From NCBI GenBank assembly GCA_036971615.1, contig JAYKKR010000009.1, positions 1,302,001 through 1,366,000 on the forward strand: DNA of 64,000 nucleotides, read 5' to 3'. The translations under genes and the position numbers were made by a program. Positions 12,797 to 24,250 of this stretch are shown here, piece by piece (within the stretch, counting starts at the first letter, position 1; each line of letters starts with the position of its first letter). The stretch is from Amyloporia xantha. Lineage: Eukaryota > Basidiomycota > Agaricomycetes > Polyporales > Adustoporiaceae. Below the pieces are notes generated by a model. It was given only the letters and a program-made list of their open reading frames with translations, was not told where the DNA came from and ran no database searches.

Positions 12797-13489
12797 AATG
12801 ATAGAGGACCCCCGAATATAGGAGGGCAACCCTGATCCCAAATCCCCGAAAATCGGCCTTTATGTCCGGTAAAAATTCCCAAATTTTCGCCTGAAATGTC
12901 CGGAAAAAATCAGGCTTCCGCCCCTTTCGGTCAAAAATGTCCGGAATTTGGCTCAGGCATAGCCGCAGCTGCAATTTGTCCGGGCAGGGTGGATCAGGGT
13001 GTCAAAAATCAATAAATTCTCTATACTTATGCTTTAATTCATCATTGCTACTGATAAATGCTGCATTTCGGTCACAAAGGGCTTTTTGCATGAACTCTAA
13101 ACATCACGCCGCTTGGCGGAGGGGTCAGTCCAGTTGGATGTCCGATGACCAGACGAAGCTGGGTCGCAAGAAAGAGCCCTTCGTGACCATTGTGATTGGC
13201 CAAATACTTATTTGTGAAGACCGGGTTCGGCGATGAGCGTTGAGCCGGCCTCGGTCGGCCTGCTGTCAGAGGTTTCGCCGGCTCTCGGCGACTCGGCAGA
13301 GGCTTTGTCTGCGAGAGGATCAGGCTTCCCGGCAAAGTTGGCCGGTGTGTCCGGGTAGCCACCGCAGGGTTCAGGTCGCTGGAGGTCGAATCCGTCCGGA
13401 AAAAATCAGGGATCAGGGTTCCTCAGGTGAGATTTTTGTCCGTATCGGGATCAGGGTTACCCTCCTATATTCGGGGGTCCTAATGATAG
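12797..13489. repeat. 8-bp target-site duplication pair AATGATAG
   Basis: AATGATAG at 12797-12804 and again at 13482-13489 directly flanks the 677-bp element. This is the footprint of a transposition with 8-bp staggered cleavage. Confidence 0.92.
12805..13481. mobile_element. 677-bp non-autonomous DNA transposon, copy A (hAT-like by TSD)
   Basis: The termini are inverted repeats of 35 bp starting AGGACCCCCGAATATAGGAG, with one mismatch (position 23, C versus T). The flanks carry a perfect 8-bp duplication, as expected for hAT-type (or P-type) transposases. The element has no transposase frame; its open frames of up to about 100 codons have no protein-like features. Subterminal motif TGTCCGG recurs at 12863, 12897, 12938 and 12977 near the left end and 13348 near the right end, a pattern typical of transposase-binding repeats. 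It appears identical over its whole length to copy B at 21511-22187, so both moved recently and need an autonomous partner elsewhere. The superfamily is inferred from TSD length only. Confidence 0.9.
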
Positions 13490-14775
13490 GGTCTTCGTTC
13501 TATCACAAGTCCTTTACCCCGGAAAGCGGCAGCTCCCGATAATTCCTGCCGACGTCCCAATTCACTCCAGAGTTTCAAACGACTGTATTGGGCATATCGT
13601 TATCCGAAAGAGCTATAAATTGCGTGCCGTGGAAACCCTTCATCTCCTGACGCTCGGAAGGAAAACATGCACGGGCGTCCATTAGCTGCGCGGGAATGAT
13701 TTGTATTACACCCGCGAACACTGCAGTCCTACAATGAATCCAACATATCAGCCAAATGCGGGTCCAGGGCAATCCAAAGCAGCGGGACCAGTGTGCTCGA
13801 ATTCGTACATGCTGGATATGTTGGTGCACTTGTCCAGAGTATAATCATAGTGCAATCTATTTGTCGCCATAAATCCAAGTAGGCAAGATGGGATGCCTCA
13901 TTGCTAGGACGCGACGGGGTTTATGGTAACCAGGAAAAGGAATCGTGCACACTCACAGCATTAACACTGCATGATCGCTGTGTAGTACAGTTGTGCGGAG
14001 CTTGATACGGTGAACTACGAGTCCCGTACCGACCCGTTGATAGCGAATACTAAGTACCCAATCCCGCAAGGATCGATCTTCTACCACTGCAACCTAGGCG
14101 GCGCAGTCAGGGAGATACGGAGATTAAATTGTACATCCCAACATTTCTTGTTGAAGTGCATCCAAACTGCGTCCAAAAATCTGTTCATCAGTCAAACAAT
14201 GGGAGAAAACATGCTGTGTAGGATGTCAAACCATCACTTGAAGACGGGACTAATGATTCGCGATGGTCAAACTCAAAACGTCCGGTTGTCCAGACACGTT
14301 CCATATCAGATAGCATGATACTGGGCGGTGTTTAATCGTGCTGCGCCGTCGAAGACATGACTCCGGAGAAGCTCACGTGCGAAGAAATGAACGGGTGCAG
14401 ATAGAGATTTGCAATCATAAGTCATAGGGCAAGCGTATGTCGACGAGAAAGAGAGGTGTATTTGGATGATGAGCCGGAATCATCTGCCAGTGAACCCAAG
14501 TTGAAAACATGGTCGGTTCGACCTCGTCAACGGCGTCGGGACGAGGTTGAGTGAGAGCCAAGAATCACATGTGGCACGTGAGAAAGTGCGAGATCACGGA
14601 CAACCCCGATCGGTACGGGGCCGTGTATGGTATGTCAGCCTCTTGCCGAACTCACCCACCCGCGTAGAGGCAGCCCTAGAGCCTCCATCTCCTCTCACAG
14701 CCCGTAGATCTCCTTCAGCTAGAACTTGCTCTTGGTGGAACCAAGTCGGAGTGGTACTTCCAGACCGCCATAACC
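13490..14775. other. Intergenic, promoter side of the Zn2Cys6 gene
   Basis: No coding signal was seen. The last few hundred bases before ATG 14776 are the likely 5' UTR and promoter of the downstream regulator gene. Confidence 0.5.
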
Positions 14776-17700
14776 ATGTCTTCTCAAGAGGATGAACCGA
14801 ACGATGGCGAGAACATCTCACAGAGCTCAAAGAAACGAAGGGTACAGCGTGCTTGCGATGTATGCAGACGGAAGAAGAGTGCGTGTGTTTATTCATGAAG
14901 CCTTCTCGTGTAGTGCTAACTGAATAGCGCAGTCCGATGTAAGACACTGCTTCATTGTATTATTTATGCTCACCAAAATATTCTTGCCGAAGGCGATGGA
15001 GGACAAATGCCCGAAAACAGGTGCTCTAATTGTGTGACATACAACTACGAATGCACCTATGTTGAAGCTGCAAAAGTGAGATTTTTCGTCGATTGCACCT
15101 ATTCAAAAGCTGAGTTCCCCATTCGGTAGAAACGCGGTCCACCGAAAGGGTAAGTTTCACGACATATACTGGTGACTGCGTGTGTAAGGCGTTTTCAGAT
15201 ACGTAGAAAGTCTTGAAACGCGTCTCGAAAAAATGGAGAAGCTCTTGAACAAGGCAGGTCTTCTGTTTTGCAGGCTATTTCTCACCGCTCATCATGTTGA
15301 TTTCTCGTCATAGCTTTGTCCAGATGCTGATTTCTCCCAGGAGCTGGGGGGTAATTTTGACAAGGAGCTCTGGTTAGCGGAGCGATCTGCCGGCGACAAA
15401 GCCAGCAAACAAGTCCCGTACCGGACACCAGTCGCGCCGCAGTCTGTTGTCTCAGTTTCCTCTAGTGCCCCTGTTATCCAGCCTACAGATCCGGACGATT
15501 TGGAGCCAAGCGATGACGAAGTTATGGCCCAACACTCCCTAGTCCACAGCCTTAAACGAATGCACCTGAATCCGACTCAACTGCGATTCTTTGGGAAATC
15601 CAGTAGTATCATGTTCATACAAACTGCCATGGACTTGAAACGGCAATATGCTGGCGAGCCGTCGTGCGATGTGCGCGAGACGGTAGTCACGCACCCTACT
15701 TTGCTCCAGGGTCGGCGGAAACGAGCTGGACATTGGAGCTTACACCCGGTTCGTTTCTGATCTTAGCTCAGATGAACAGTCTTTTATGCCAACCTGATGC
15801 AGTGGCTATCAGCTCAATTGCAGGATGAACCACAGCCTCACTCTTCACAAGAATTTCCTGACGAGGATCTGATGTTCACGCTCATCAATCTCTATTTTAC
15901 GGAAGTCAACATCTATACCCATCTTCTTCACCAGCCTTCTTTTCAGAATAATATCAAAGAAGGTTTGCATCTACGGGACGAAGGCTTTGGCTCGACCGTT
16001 TTGCTTGTCTGCGCCATCGGTGCACGATTCACGGACGATAAGCGGGTATATCTCAATGACTTCCACGAGAACCCGCTGTCGTGCGGATGGGAATGGTTCA
16101 AGCAGGTGCAGATGATCCGTAAATCTCTACTGGCACCTCCTCGGCTATACGACTTGCAAATTTATTGTGTTAGTACATGCGAATCATTTCTCACGATATC
16201 TCGTCTGACATCAGCGTCATGTTCTGTTCAGCTGACGGCAATATTCTTGCAAGGTTCATCCGCGCCTCAGGCGTGCTGGACCATTATTGGGGTAGGTATA
16301 CGTATGGCACAGGACGTGGGCGCCCATCGTAAGAAAGTCTACGCTACTACGCCAACCATTGAAGAGGAGCTTTGGAAGCGTGCATTCTGGTAGGTTATCT
16401 CCAAGATCGCAAGGCCTCAATTGCTAAAACTTTTTGGTCACCATTCTATGTGCAGGGTTCTGGTCTCCATGGATAGGTCTATAAGCTCAGCTCTCGGAAG
16501 GCCGTGTGCCATTCAGGACGAGGAGTAAGTGGAACTGGGCCGTCATCTAGTACTCGCTGCCGTTCTTATTGTCTATTCCAGTTTTGATCTCGATCTACCT
16601 ACGGAATGTGACGACGAGTATTGGAATCACTCTGATCCGGAACTGGCCTGGAAGCAGCCTCCCGGTAAACCCTCAGTCGTGACATTCTTCAATTGCTTCC
16701 TTAGATTGAATCAGATCCTCGCATTTGCCTTGCGCACGATCGTAAGTCAATCATGGGGTCTACTCATGGAACGCTTCGTAGATCATGTGGTTGACTCTTG
16801 TGTCTCATTTGGGATTAGTACTCGATCAACAAGTCTAAGGCTCTGCTTGGCTTTGTGGGTCAGCAGTGGGAACAGCACATCGTGGCCGAACTAGATTCCG
16901 CGCTCAATAAATGGATCGACTCCGTGCCAGATCATTGTATGTCCAGACATTTTCCGTATTTGGCCTAGTTCGTGCTGACTCGTCCGTGCCATCGTAAGTA
17001 CGATGGGACCCGAATAGAGAGAACATAGTGTTCCTCAATCAATCTGCAATCCTATACGCCAGCTATTACCAACTCCAGATATCCGTACATCGACCTTTCA
17101 TTCCGTCTCCGCGCAAGCCGTCCCCCTTGTCATTCCCGTCCCTCGCAATCTGTACAAATGCGGCACGGTCGTGCACGCATGTTTTGGATATTCAATACAA
17201 ACGAAACGGCATTCCTCTGTATCATAATCAGGTATGTCTCTTCATGGATAGTATCCGGCACAGTTGTTCATTGCATTTTTGTTGCATTTTCAGATGTCTT
17301 TGTTTACCTGCGGGATTGTGCTGCTACTCAATATCTGGGGCGGCAAGCGGTCTGGTCTCACTACAGACCCTGCTAAAGAAATGGCGGACGTCCACAAATG
17401 TATGAAGATGTTAAAAGCACTAGAACCTAGGTGAGTATACCTTGACTGTTCACATTGTCACTTGTACCTTCATGCTACTTTTCGTAGATATCATCCTGCC
17501 GGTCGCTTGTGGTAAGTATAGATGGCGCTCGTTGAATGGACTCAAATTGACCATTTAACCCTCTCGACAGGGATATTCTGTATGAACTGGCATCCGTTGG
17601 AGACCTTCCCCTTCCTCAGAACACCCCACCAAGCCACAAGCGCGATAGGGACTCTGATAGCCCGAAGTCGATGTCGTCTCCGGTGGACAGTGTACCGTCT

Positions 17701-18435
17701 CCCCCTGCTCCGAGCACTCTGGAGACTACGCCTCGAAGCTTTGCGGGATCAAGACGCGTGTCGAGAGACACTAGTAGTATGACACCTGTCTTTGGGCAAC
17801 AGCCCATGTCACACCAACCGATGCATCATCAGGATGGATCTATACCCATGAACATGAATACCTTTGCTCTCCCTATTCACAGCGATGAACTCGGCAGACT
17901 ACCTTTACATCCGGGCTTCCAAATGCCTGCAACTGCCGAGGACGCAATGGGCAATACCTGGTTCACTCCTCCTATGCCGTCTGGATCGGGTTCTGCAATT
18001 CCCAGCGTACCACAAGCGGGGCCGTCGACCAGCGCTGCTGGCCCAAGTGGATTGAACGGCGGAATGGATTCAGGTCTGGCATCAATGTTCACCATGCAGA
18101 ACTCGGATGTCTACGACTCGATATTCTCGACTATGGGGCCTCCGCTCTCCGCTCAAGATGCAAACCCATACCAGTCGCAGGTCGGGTCCGAGATGCAAGG
18201 GGTACGGGACACTCTGGGCGTGATGCCTGGTCAGGCTGTAGACACTACATTCCCGGACAACACGCTTGCCATGTGGTCGAATGCACCGAGCGGCTTTGAG
18301 TAAGTCTTGATTCATTGTCGAGGTACGACCCTGTTGTTTACGTTACCCCACAGATGGGACGACTGGGGCACCTACATCAGCAATGTGAGCGGGATGAACA
18401 ATCCTATGGGCTCATCTAGATCTCCCGGCGGATAA
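14776..18435 (+). CDS. Zn2Cys6 transcription factor with Fungal_trans domain (XlnR-like)
   Basis: Nuclear DNA-binding regulator. ATG 14776 opens MSSQEDEPNDGENISQ and RRVQRACDVCRRKK. After an intron the binuclear cluster continues IRC, and after another DGGQMPENRCSNC..NYECTY, giving all six Cys of a Zn2Cys6 domain. Short exons follow (KRGPPKG, then YVESLETRLEKMEKLLNK, a coiled-coil linker). The middle holds a Fungal_trans region (INLYFTEVNIYTHLLHQPSF; WTIIGVGIRMAQDVGAHRKK; RAFWVLVSMDRSISSALGRP). Conserved downstream are VFLNQSAILYASYYQLQISV, PAGRLWDILYELASVGDLPL and a low-complexity activation-type tail. The last intron sits after SGFE and the final exon reads WDDWGTYISNVSGM..., ending at TAA 18433-18435. 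It has at least ten introns. Targets are unknown; members of this group often control carbohydrate use. Confidence 0.88.
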
Positions 18436-18795
18436 GGTGGAGAGGCGCGTGAGTCAGATGTATTTAGATGACTCTACTTTACGTATCTACTGCCGTAATT
18501 TGGCAGCAATAGTGATTACTGTAATATCCCGACATGTTTCGACCACACCCATACACGCTCGTGTGGTCTACGAGTATGCCGATGACCAATGTATCTTTAT
18601 CAAGACATCAGTAGTGTTACAGTCCATGCATGTTGTCTCTTCACATATTTGCTATGTCGCACGCTGCCTACTAGCTCTGTTGTAGTTATTCATGATCGCG
18701 TACTGAAGTCTGCCATGAAAACCTTTCTATTCGGAATACAAGTCAGGACTCAGGACGTAGTGTTGAAGTGCACGTCCATGTTTTGATATGAGCGT

Positions 18796-18810
18796 CCGAT
18801 CGTATACAGC
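18796..18810 (+). promoter_or_regulatory. Conserved CGATCGTATACA element, family copy 1
   Basis: CCGATCGTATACAGC lies about 110 bp upstream of ATG 18915, followed by a TATATAG at about 18830. Near-identical boxes precede three other family copies, so it is probably a core promoter or factor site shared by descent. Confidence 0.55.
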
Positions 18811-18914
18811 GGGAGGGCGCTTATATAGTTCCCACGCCACAACCATCATCAGTCGCAAGCTTCCTTCCGCAGCAGAGTCCTACTTACTGCCTTTCCTTCT
18901 CGCATCCCGCAGCC

Positions 18915-20357
18915 ATGTCTACTTCTGTGAATCCTGCAGCAGATACTGATGTCGATCCTCCGGCAGCTAAACGGCGCCGAAAGGGCGATGATGAAGACGG
19001 TGACTCTAATACGACTCCTGACGCAGCCTCTAGAGCGCGCCCAAGTACGTCTCGGGAGAGAGGTCGGGGGAGAGTCGTTGTGAATGCCACGCGTTCTTCT
19101 AAGAAGAAAGAGAAACCGCAACCCACTGGTCCATCAACATGGAGGGAGTCCACTGTCCCTGCGAAGCAGAAAGTATGTATCTGATGTGGGCGCAGTCATC
19201 TCCCGCTGATGACATTAGTGCAGATCACGAAGACTCAGGCAAAGAAAGAGTATCGGCTTGAGGAGAAAGACTTCAACTCTCTTCCTAGTCCCACAAAGTA
19301 CACGTATGTCATACAACATGTCTACTGCCCGCGCGCTCCCGGTTGACGGCTTGTATCACACAGCACTGAAGATGCATATGATAGTCTCCTTTATCTGGAG
19401 CGAGACGTGGAGCGAAAGGCTTGGGAGAAGCACGGTGGGCCAGAACTCTGGGACATCTAGTGGGCGCTATTGTTAATCTCTTGCTTAACCGTCATCTCAC
19501 AGCGTCGCTTATAGTCTTGCTGAGCTACGCGAGCGTCACAAGAAGAGGTATCCCGGAAAACCGTTCCCAGAGCCTTCTATCCTTAATCAGCCTCGGCCCT
19601 CATCCTATGCCAACCGAGGGCCTCCTCCCAGAGAAACGGAGCTGAGGCTCAAGTTCATGACTCATTATGGAAGCGACTGGATCTGGTATGCCGCCTATAG
19701 AGTCGTCGAACCTTTTTGGAGCGACATCGATGGATGCACACGCTATCCTGGTGGCTTCACCAAGCTTGCTCAGCTCGAGAGCCTTGCGAAGGCACTACCT
19801 GACGGCGATGATCCCCGGTCCAGACTACCAGCCTACCCTCGACGACCCAGCGCATCGTTATCCCCATCTGAGCCAGTGCAAGCATTACGGCAGGTGCTAG
19901 AGCGAGCCCCGCGCAGGCCAGATGCTCCAGAATGGCTCCGAACCTCAGTACCAGAAGGCTTGACGAGTTACCCCAGTGAGCAATCAGGCGGTGAAACTCA
20001 GTACGACTGGGATAGCAAGATCCTCAGCGACGTGTACCGCGCTCTCACCAGAGTGGTGCGCGAGTTGGACATCAATGCATGGAAGGACGTGCGCTGGGAG
20101 GTCTATGACAAGGTGAGCATGAAGGTTCTCCACCCTTACTTATGTTCATGAATGTTCCTCGGCAGTATGTGTCCTGCATTGGAGGCCTAGAAGCTAGTAG
20201 AGACAATTGGTACCGCCTCATTTGGAGAGACAAGGCATATCTTTGGCTACTGGGGCGCTTAGAAGATACGCATGGCGATCACTACAGGAAACGAATCACG
20301 ACAGTGGCTGGTAAGGAATACAATGCCTCGCTGCCACTGTTGGAATTAGGCCAGTGA
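18915..20357 (+). CDS. XPA-C-like family protein, copy 1 (intact)
   Basis: Predicted nuclear protein of about 411 residues in five exons: 18915-19172, 19224-19303, 19364-19459, 19503-20112 and 20166-20357. Exon 1 is a charged, basic, NLS-like tail (PPAAKRRRKGDDEDGD; SSKKKEKPQPT; PSTWRES). Exons 2-3 encode ITKTQAKKEYRLEEKDFNSL and LYLERDVERKAWEKHGGPE, which line up with the ITKTEAKQEYLL...LYL..Q...WG pattern in the C-terminal DNA-binding part of XPA/Rad14. The XPA Cys4 zinc finger is absent. Exons 4-5 carry a family-specific domain: RERHKKRYPGKPF, GSDWIWYAAY, LPAYPRRPSA, ALRQVLERAP, DVYRALTRVVRELD, WEVYDKV and a terminal VAGKEYNASLPLLELGQ. Function is unknown; DNA binding is an inference from the XPA-like module. 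Confidence 0.8.
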
Positions 20358-21201
20358 AATCAGAGCGCTGATTTCGATATGTGTTCGGTAACAAGACTCA
20401 TGCAGCAGGATTAGTCAGTATGTATTAACCTCCGGAATATGTATCATCTTCAGTATAACATTTATCGTGTTCTATAACACATCTACCTTTGTAGGATGTA
20501 TTTTTATGATATGTATCATCTCGTTTATCTCTGTATAGTAGTACTACTTATGTATGTGTATCGTTTATGTGGAATCATTTTGCATGCTCAATCATGGCGA
20601 GACTGAAGACGTGTGAAGGCGAAGACACTTCGCGCCGACTTGTTTGGTGTTAGAACGATGGGACGTGCTGTCAGGAAGTGGTAAATGCCGACAGAAATAC
20701 CGTCAGTCTGTGAATGCGCGTCGATCAAGTGCACGCGCCCCCGATCATGGACAGCGGCAGTTATTCAGTTGAACTTCTACAGGTTACATTCCGACACCAC
20801 TATTGCATTGTACTCTCACAACCACACAGCTTCGGTGAAGATTGTGGAAATCACAGGAAATACTGAGTGGAACAACTCAGAAGACAGTGCAACTCAGGGA
20901 CAGTGAACCAAGGCTCGAGTGGATGTAGGGCCAAGCAGACTCGGAACCTGGAGGAGAGCTCGGAGAGGGGTATCGTAGTAAGTTGTTTCAGGAAGAAGGA
21001 TAAACAGTAACTATTAACATGGGTAGATTCTACGGTTCTATTTTGAGTTGCCATCCGGTGCTCTTATTCTGGAGACATTCTTGAGATTGAGACTATAGTG
21101 ACTCGGATGTGACTCACCACTTCTCTGGGCCCTCCGATGCGGAATTGGAGACGCTCTCAACTCGACCTTGTCGATGCCACACCGAGTCACGCCCTTTTAC
21201 C
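20358..21201. other. Intergenic, AT-richer, no gene seen
   Basis: TATGTAT/TGTATC-rich sequence follows copy 1 (about 20400-20570) and probably contains its 3' UTR. No coding signal was seen. Confidence 0.5.
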
Positions 21202-21402
21202 ATGACTACTCCAGGAAGCATTGACGGTGCCCAGCCATCAGGAAAGCGTAGCCGACAAGATGGTGAAATCCAGGACGATGACTTATCCATTCACGAAGGT
21301 TCACGGAGCCCTGCAAAAAAGCGGGCTCGACAGGGGCCAGATGCAAATATTGCCATGTCTGCGAGCAAGAGCAGCGAGAAACTCTCATCCACTGACTTGT
21401 AG
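21202..21402 (+). pseudogene. N-terminal fragment of an XPA-C-like family gene
   Basis: A 66-codon frame from ATG 21202 contains QPSGKRSRQDGEIQDDD and SPAKKRARQGPDA, the same layout as exon 1 of the family (compare KRSRSDEDDEYDP and ARKRARRGAG in the copy at 29516). It ends at a stop without the donor and without the following ITKT exon. The 677-bp transposon begins about 110 bp downstream. It is most likely a relic, perhaps once part of the truncated copy at 22911. The similarity is in low-complexity charged sequence, so confidence is limited. Confidence 0.4.
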
Positions 21403-21502
21403 GCTTTAACTTTACTATTAGGCCTTCAAATGCTCATGGATTGTGGGACACAGCTAGTCTCCGTGGCTTGACCAATATAGACGAAGACAGTCGTTCGGCT
21501 TT

Positions 21503-22195
21503 ATAATGGTAGGACCCCCGAATATAGGAGGGCAACCCTGATCCCAAATCCCCGAAAATCGGCCTTTATGTCCGGTAAAAATTCCCAAATTTTCGCCTGA
21601 AATGTCCGGAAAAAATCAGGCTTCCGCCCCTTTCGGTCAAAAATGTCCGGAATTTGGCTCAGGCATAGCCGCAGCTGCAATTTGTCCGGGCAGGGTGGAT
21701 CAGGGTGTCAAAAATCAATAAATTCTCTATACTTATGCTTTAATTCATCATTGCTACTGATAAATGCTGCATTTCGGTCACAAAGGGCTTTTTGCATGAA
21801 CTCTAAACATCACGCCGCTTGGCGGAGGGGTCAGTCCAGTTGGATGTCCGATGACCAGACGAAGCTGGGTCGCAAGAAAGAGCCCTTCGTGACCATTGTG
21901 ATTGGCCAAATACTTATTTGTGAAGACCGGGTTCGGCGATGAGCGTTGAGCCGGCCTCGGTCGGCCTGCTGTCAGAGGTTTCGCCGGCTCTCGGCGACTC
22001 GGCAGAGGCTTTGTCTGCGAGAGGATCAGGCTTCCCGGCAAAGTTGGCCGGTGTGTCCGGGTAGCCACCGCAGGGTTCAGGTCGCTGGAGGTCGAATCCG
22101 TCCGGAAAAAATCAGGGATCAGGGTTCCTCAGGTGAGATTTTTGTCCGTATCGGGATCAGGGTTACCCTCCTATATTCGGGGGTCCTATAATGGT
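21503..22195. repeat. 8-bp target-site duplication pair ATAATGGT
   Basis: ATAATGGT at 21503-21510 and at 22188-22195 immediately flanks the second 677-bp element. The duplication differs from that of copy A, which shows independent insertion. Confidence 0.92.
21511..22187. mobile_element. 677-bp non-autonomous DNA transposon, copy B
   Basis: Same length, orientation and, as far as reading both copies side by side shows, same sequence as 12805-13481, including the single mismatch between its two terminal inverted repeats. The three overlapping short open frames recur identically inside both copies, which confirms that they are by-products of the repeat. It lies within the XPA-C-like array, between an N-terminal fragment and a truncated C-terminal copy. 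Confidence 0.92.
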
Positions 22196-22675
22196 CTGCT
22201 CCAGTACGCACTATCAGGGTGGGGGTTGAGCACTTCGCTTGCGAGGTTCGGCTGCTGCCGAATGGCGACAGCTCAGCCAATAGGAGCATTCTGGCAATGT
22301 TCCAGCCGACCAAACGGCCCGTCAACACCGACCTTAGCTATAGGACTAGCCACTGTATTTTGTAAACTACTTCAAGTATCTAGACATCTTGCAAGCATAG
22401 ATGAATTGCATTATCCATATCATATAAACCATTGTTAGAGCAACATGGAACTTGGAACCTCAGCCACAAACGACGATGACACCATAATTATTGGCGGCGC
22501 TATCTCATGTCATTGCGGTGAGCTTAACGCCAAAAAGGCGAGCCTCAGAACGCATAATTGAGCTGCGCAAAAGCTCTGCTTGCGGGGCAAACGAGCGTGT
22601 CCAACGGGGTTGCAGGCCTAGTCCAAAATTCTACTTGCTAGCAGCTACGTACTGTACGCGTTGTTGACGCATGTT
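22196..22675. other. Intergenic between transposon copy B and truncated family copy
   Basis: No ITKT/LYLERDVE exons of the family could be found here on the plus strand, and no other gene was recognised. A GTTGACGC motif is duplicated near 22660-22680. Confidence 0.5.
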
Positions 22676-22691
22676 GACGCGTATACACGGG
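22676..22691 (+). promoter_or_regulatory. Conserved CGTATACACG element, family copy 2
   Basis: GACGCGTATACACGGG matches the box upstream of the copies at 29516 and 31249. Its presence about 235 bp before the first in-frame Met suggests that this truncated copy keeps, or once had, its own promoter. Confidence 0.5.
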
Positions 22692-22910
22692 CGGTTAATC
22701 GGCAGTCTGCGAAGTCCCCAACCCCGGTACAAGTGTCCCGGACCGATCAAGACTAGGACACAGCACAGGGATAAATGGTGAGCGTTAACTTTACCGGGAG
22801 CAACCCAGCAACGATTCATTGATTTTGCAGACTACGCTGACATTTCTGACTCTGAACTTGAGCTGTGTCCTGCCGAGCTCAAGCAGTACCGCGCGAGGAA
22901 AAGTCGTCTG

Positions 22911-23643
22911 ATGCATAGTTTCATCCGCCACTATGGATGCGATTGGGTCTGGAAAGCGGCATTCAAAGCCATTCAATCCAGAAATCACGACCGCGAGGGT
23001 TGCGAGGCATATGGGCGCACGGAGGGCTACGTCCCTACGCGCTATCAGCTTGACCTTCTCGAGAACGCAGTGCCTGGCTGGAGCTCCCACTCAGAGCGTT
23101 GTAAGGCCCTGCCTGCATATCCTCGGCGGCCTCAAAAGCTTTTACCGTCATCTGAGCTGATGGACGCTTTGCGCGAAGTGTTGGCACGCATTCCCAAGAA
23201 ACCTGATGGCTGGGCTTGTAGCATGAAGGCACCGAAAGGGTTGATGGTGGAATACAGCGAAGATCCAGACTCGGAAGTGGAGCAATGGTACGAATGGGAC
23301 GGTAAGACCTTTCAGGATGTCTATCACGCCCTTACAAAAGTGGTACAAAACTTGGGTGTCGAGGCATGGAAAGCTGCGCGGTGGGAGGTTTACGACAAAG
23401 TACGTGTGATTGCTCGTGATAGTAGCCGGGACGCTAAACTGTGCGCGCCAGTATGCAGAAAGCATCGGCAGCATCGAAATTACCGGCGAGAAGCCCGAGG
23501 ATCTTGAATGGGAGGATAAAGCTTATCCCTGGCTGATGGGAAGGATTGAAGATCCAGGTTCCCGCTGGTATGATGGTCGCACACATACAACGGTTGGAAG
23601 GGAGTATAATAACGCTGCACCCCTATTGCCTATCAGGGAGTGA
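22911..23643 (+). CDS. XPA-C-like family protein, copy 2 (N-terminally truncated)
   Basis: Only the C-terminal family domain is present. The frame is open from about 22830 (DISDSELELCPAELKQYRAR), after a plausible acceptor TTTTGCAG, and the first Met is 22911. Family blocks are HYGCDWVWKAAFKAI, LPAYPRRPQK, ALREVLARIPKKPD, YEWDGKTFQDVYHALTKVV and AWKAARWEVYDK. A 52-nt intron (23401-23452) leads to YAESIGSIEITGEKPEDL and VGREYNNAAPLLPIRE, stop at 23643. The intron position equals that of copies 1, 3 and 4. The basic tail and the XPA-like exons are missing. It may be a pseudogene or a short paralogue; the frame is intact over 680 coding bases, which suggests recent or continuing selection. Confidence 0.6.
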
Positions 23644-23800
23644 GGTTTGACTTACGGTTGCAATCAATTGACATGACATTCTCTTCGCAACCATATTATT
23701 GATGAACTTGTGCAAGAGTGGACAGGACTCAATACTCACTTAGAACATAGCCAGTTGTTCCACAAACGGCTGATCTTTGATCGTGACATCGTCCAGTGCT

Positions 23801-24250
23801 ATGCCGGCAGCTACGTCTCGCCCACGAACCACCAATCTTCTGCAACTGAATGCCGACGTGCTTTTTGACATTGTGACCTCTATTTTGCCAAAGGATGCAC
23901 ATCGGGTGGCAAACACATTCCCCGAACTGTACACCATCGCCATTCGTAGAGCTCTCTCAGAGGTCGCCATCATGGCATTTCCGCAGGTGGCGCCCTTTTA
24001 TACATACATCCCCGCGGATATCCCCGGAAAATCTCTCATGTTGCGGGACCTATTTATCGATTGGGTTGGCGATGGGTGCCCGTGATTGGCACATCGACGC
24101 TCATTCCTCATCCCTTCTTGCCGATGTCTCGACGCACAGCCGCAACCTGACACATCTTCATCTCAACAGAGGCGATGAGGTGTTAGAGATTTGACCGCGT
24201 ATCGGTCAGGCTATCACTTCCCTCCAGAAGCTTACGAAACTTGAACCTTC
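23801..24250 (+). pseudogene. Decayed F-box-like gene
   Basis: From about 23801 a frame reads MPAATSRPRTTNLLQLNADV then LFDIVTSILPKDAHRVANTF, resembling the start of basidiomycete F-box proteins (Leu-x-Asp-Val-Leu..Ile, followed by a helical repeat). At about 24060-24085 it hits a stop, and LRR-like text continues in another frame (STHSRNLTHLHLNRGDEV; further on RIGQAITSLQKLTKL in a third reading). No splice pair joins the pieces cleanly. It is interpreted as a broken F-box/LRR gene; the similarity is weak and read by eye. Confidence 0.35.

Noticed and set aside
12678..13542. Three open frames of about 96-100 codons (also at 21643-22191)
   Set aside because: They lie within the 677-bp transposon or start in it, recur identically in its second copy on overlapping frames and both strands, and have no protein-like features. 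They are by-products of the repeat.
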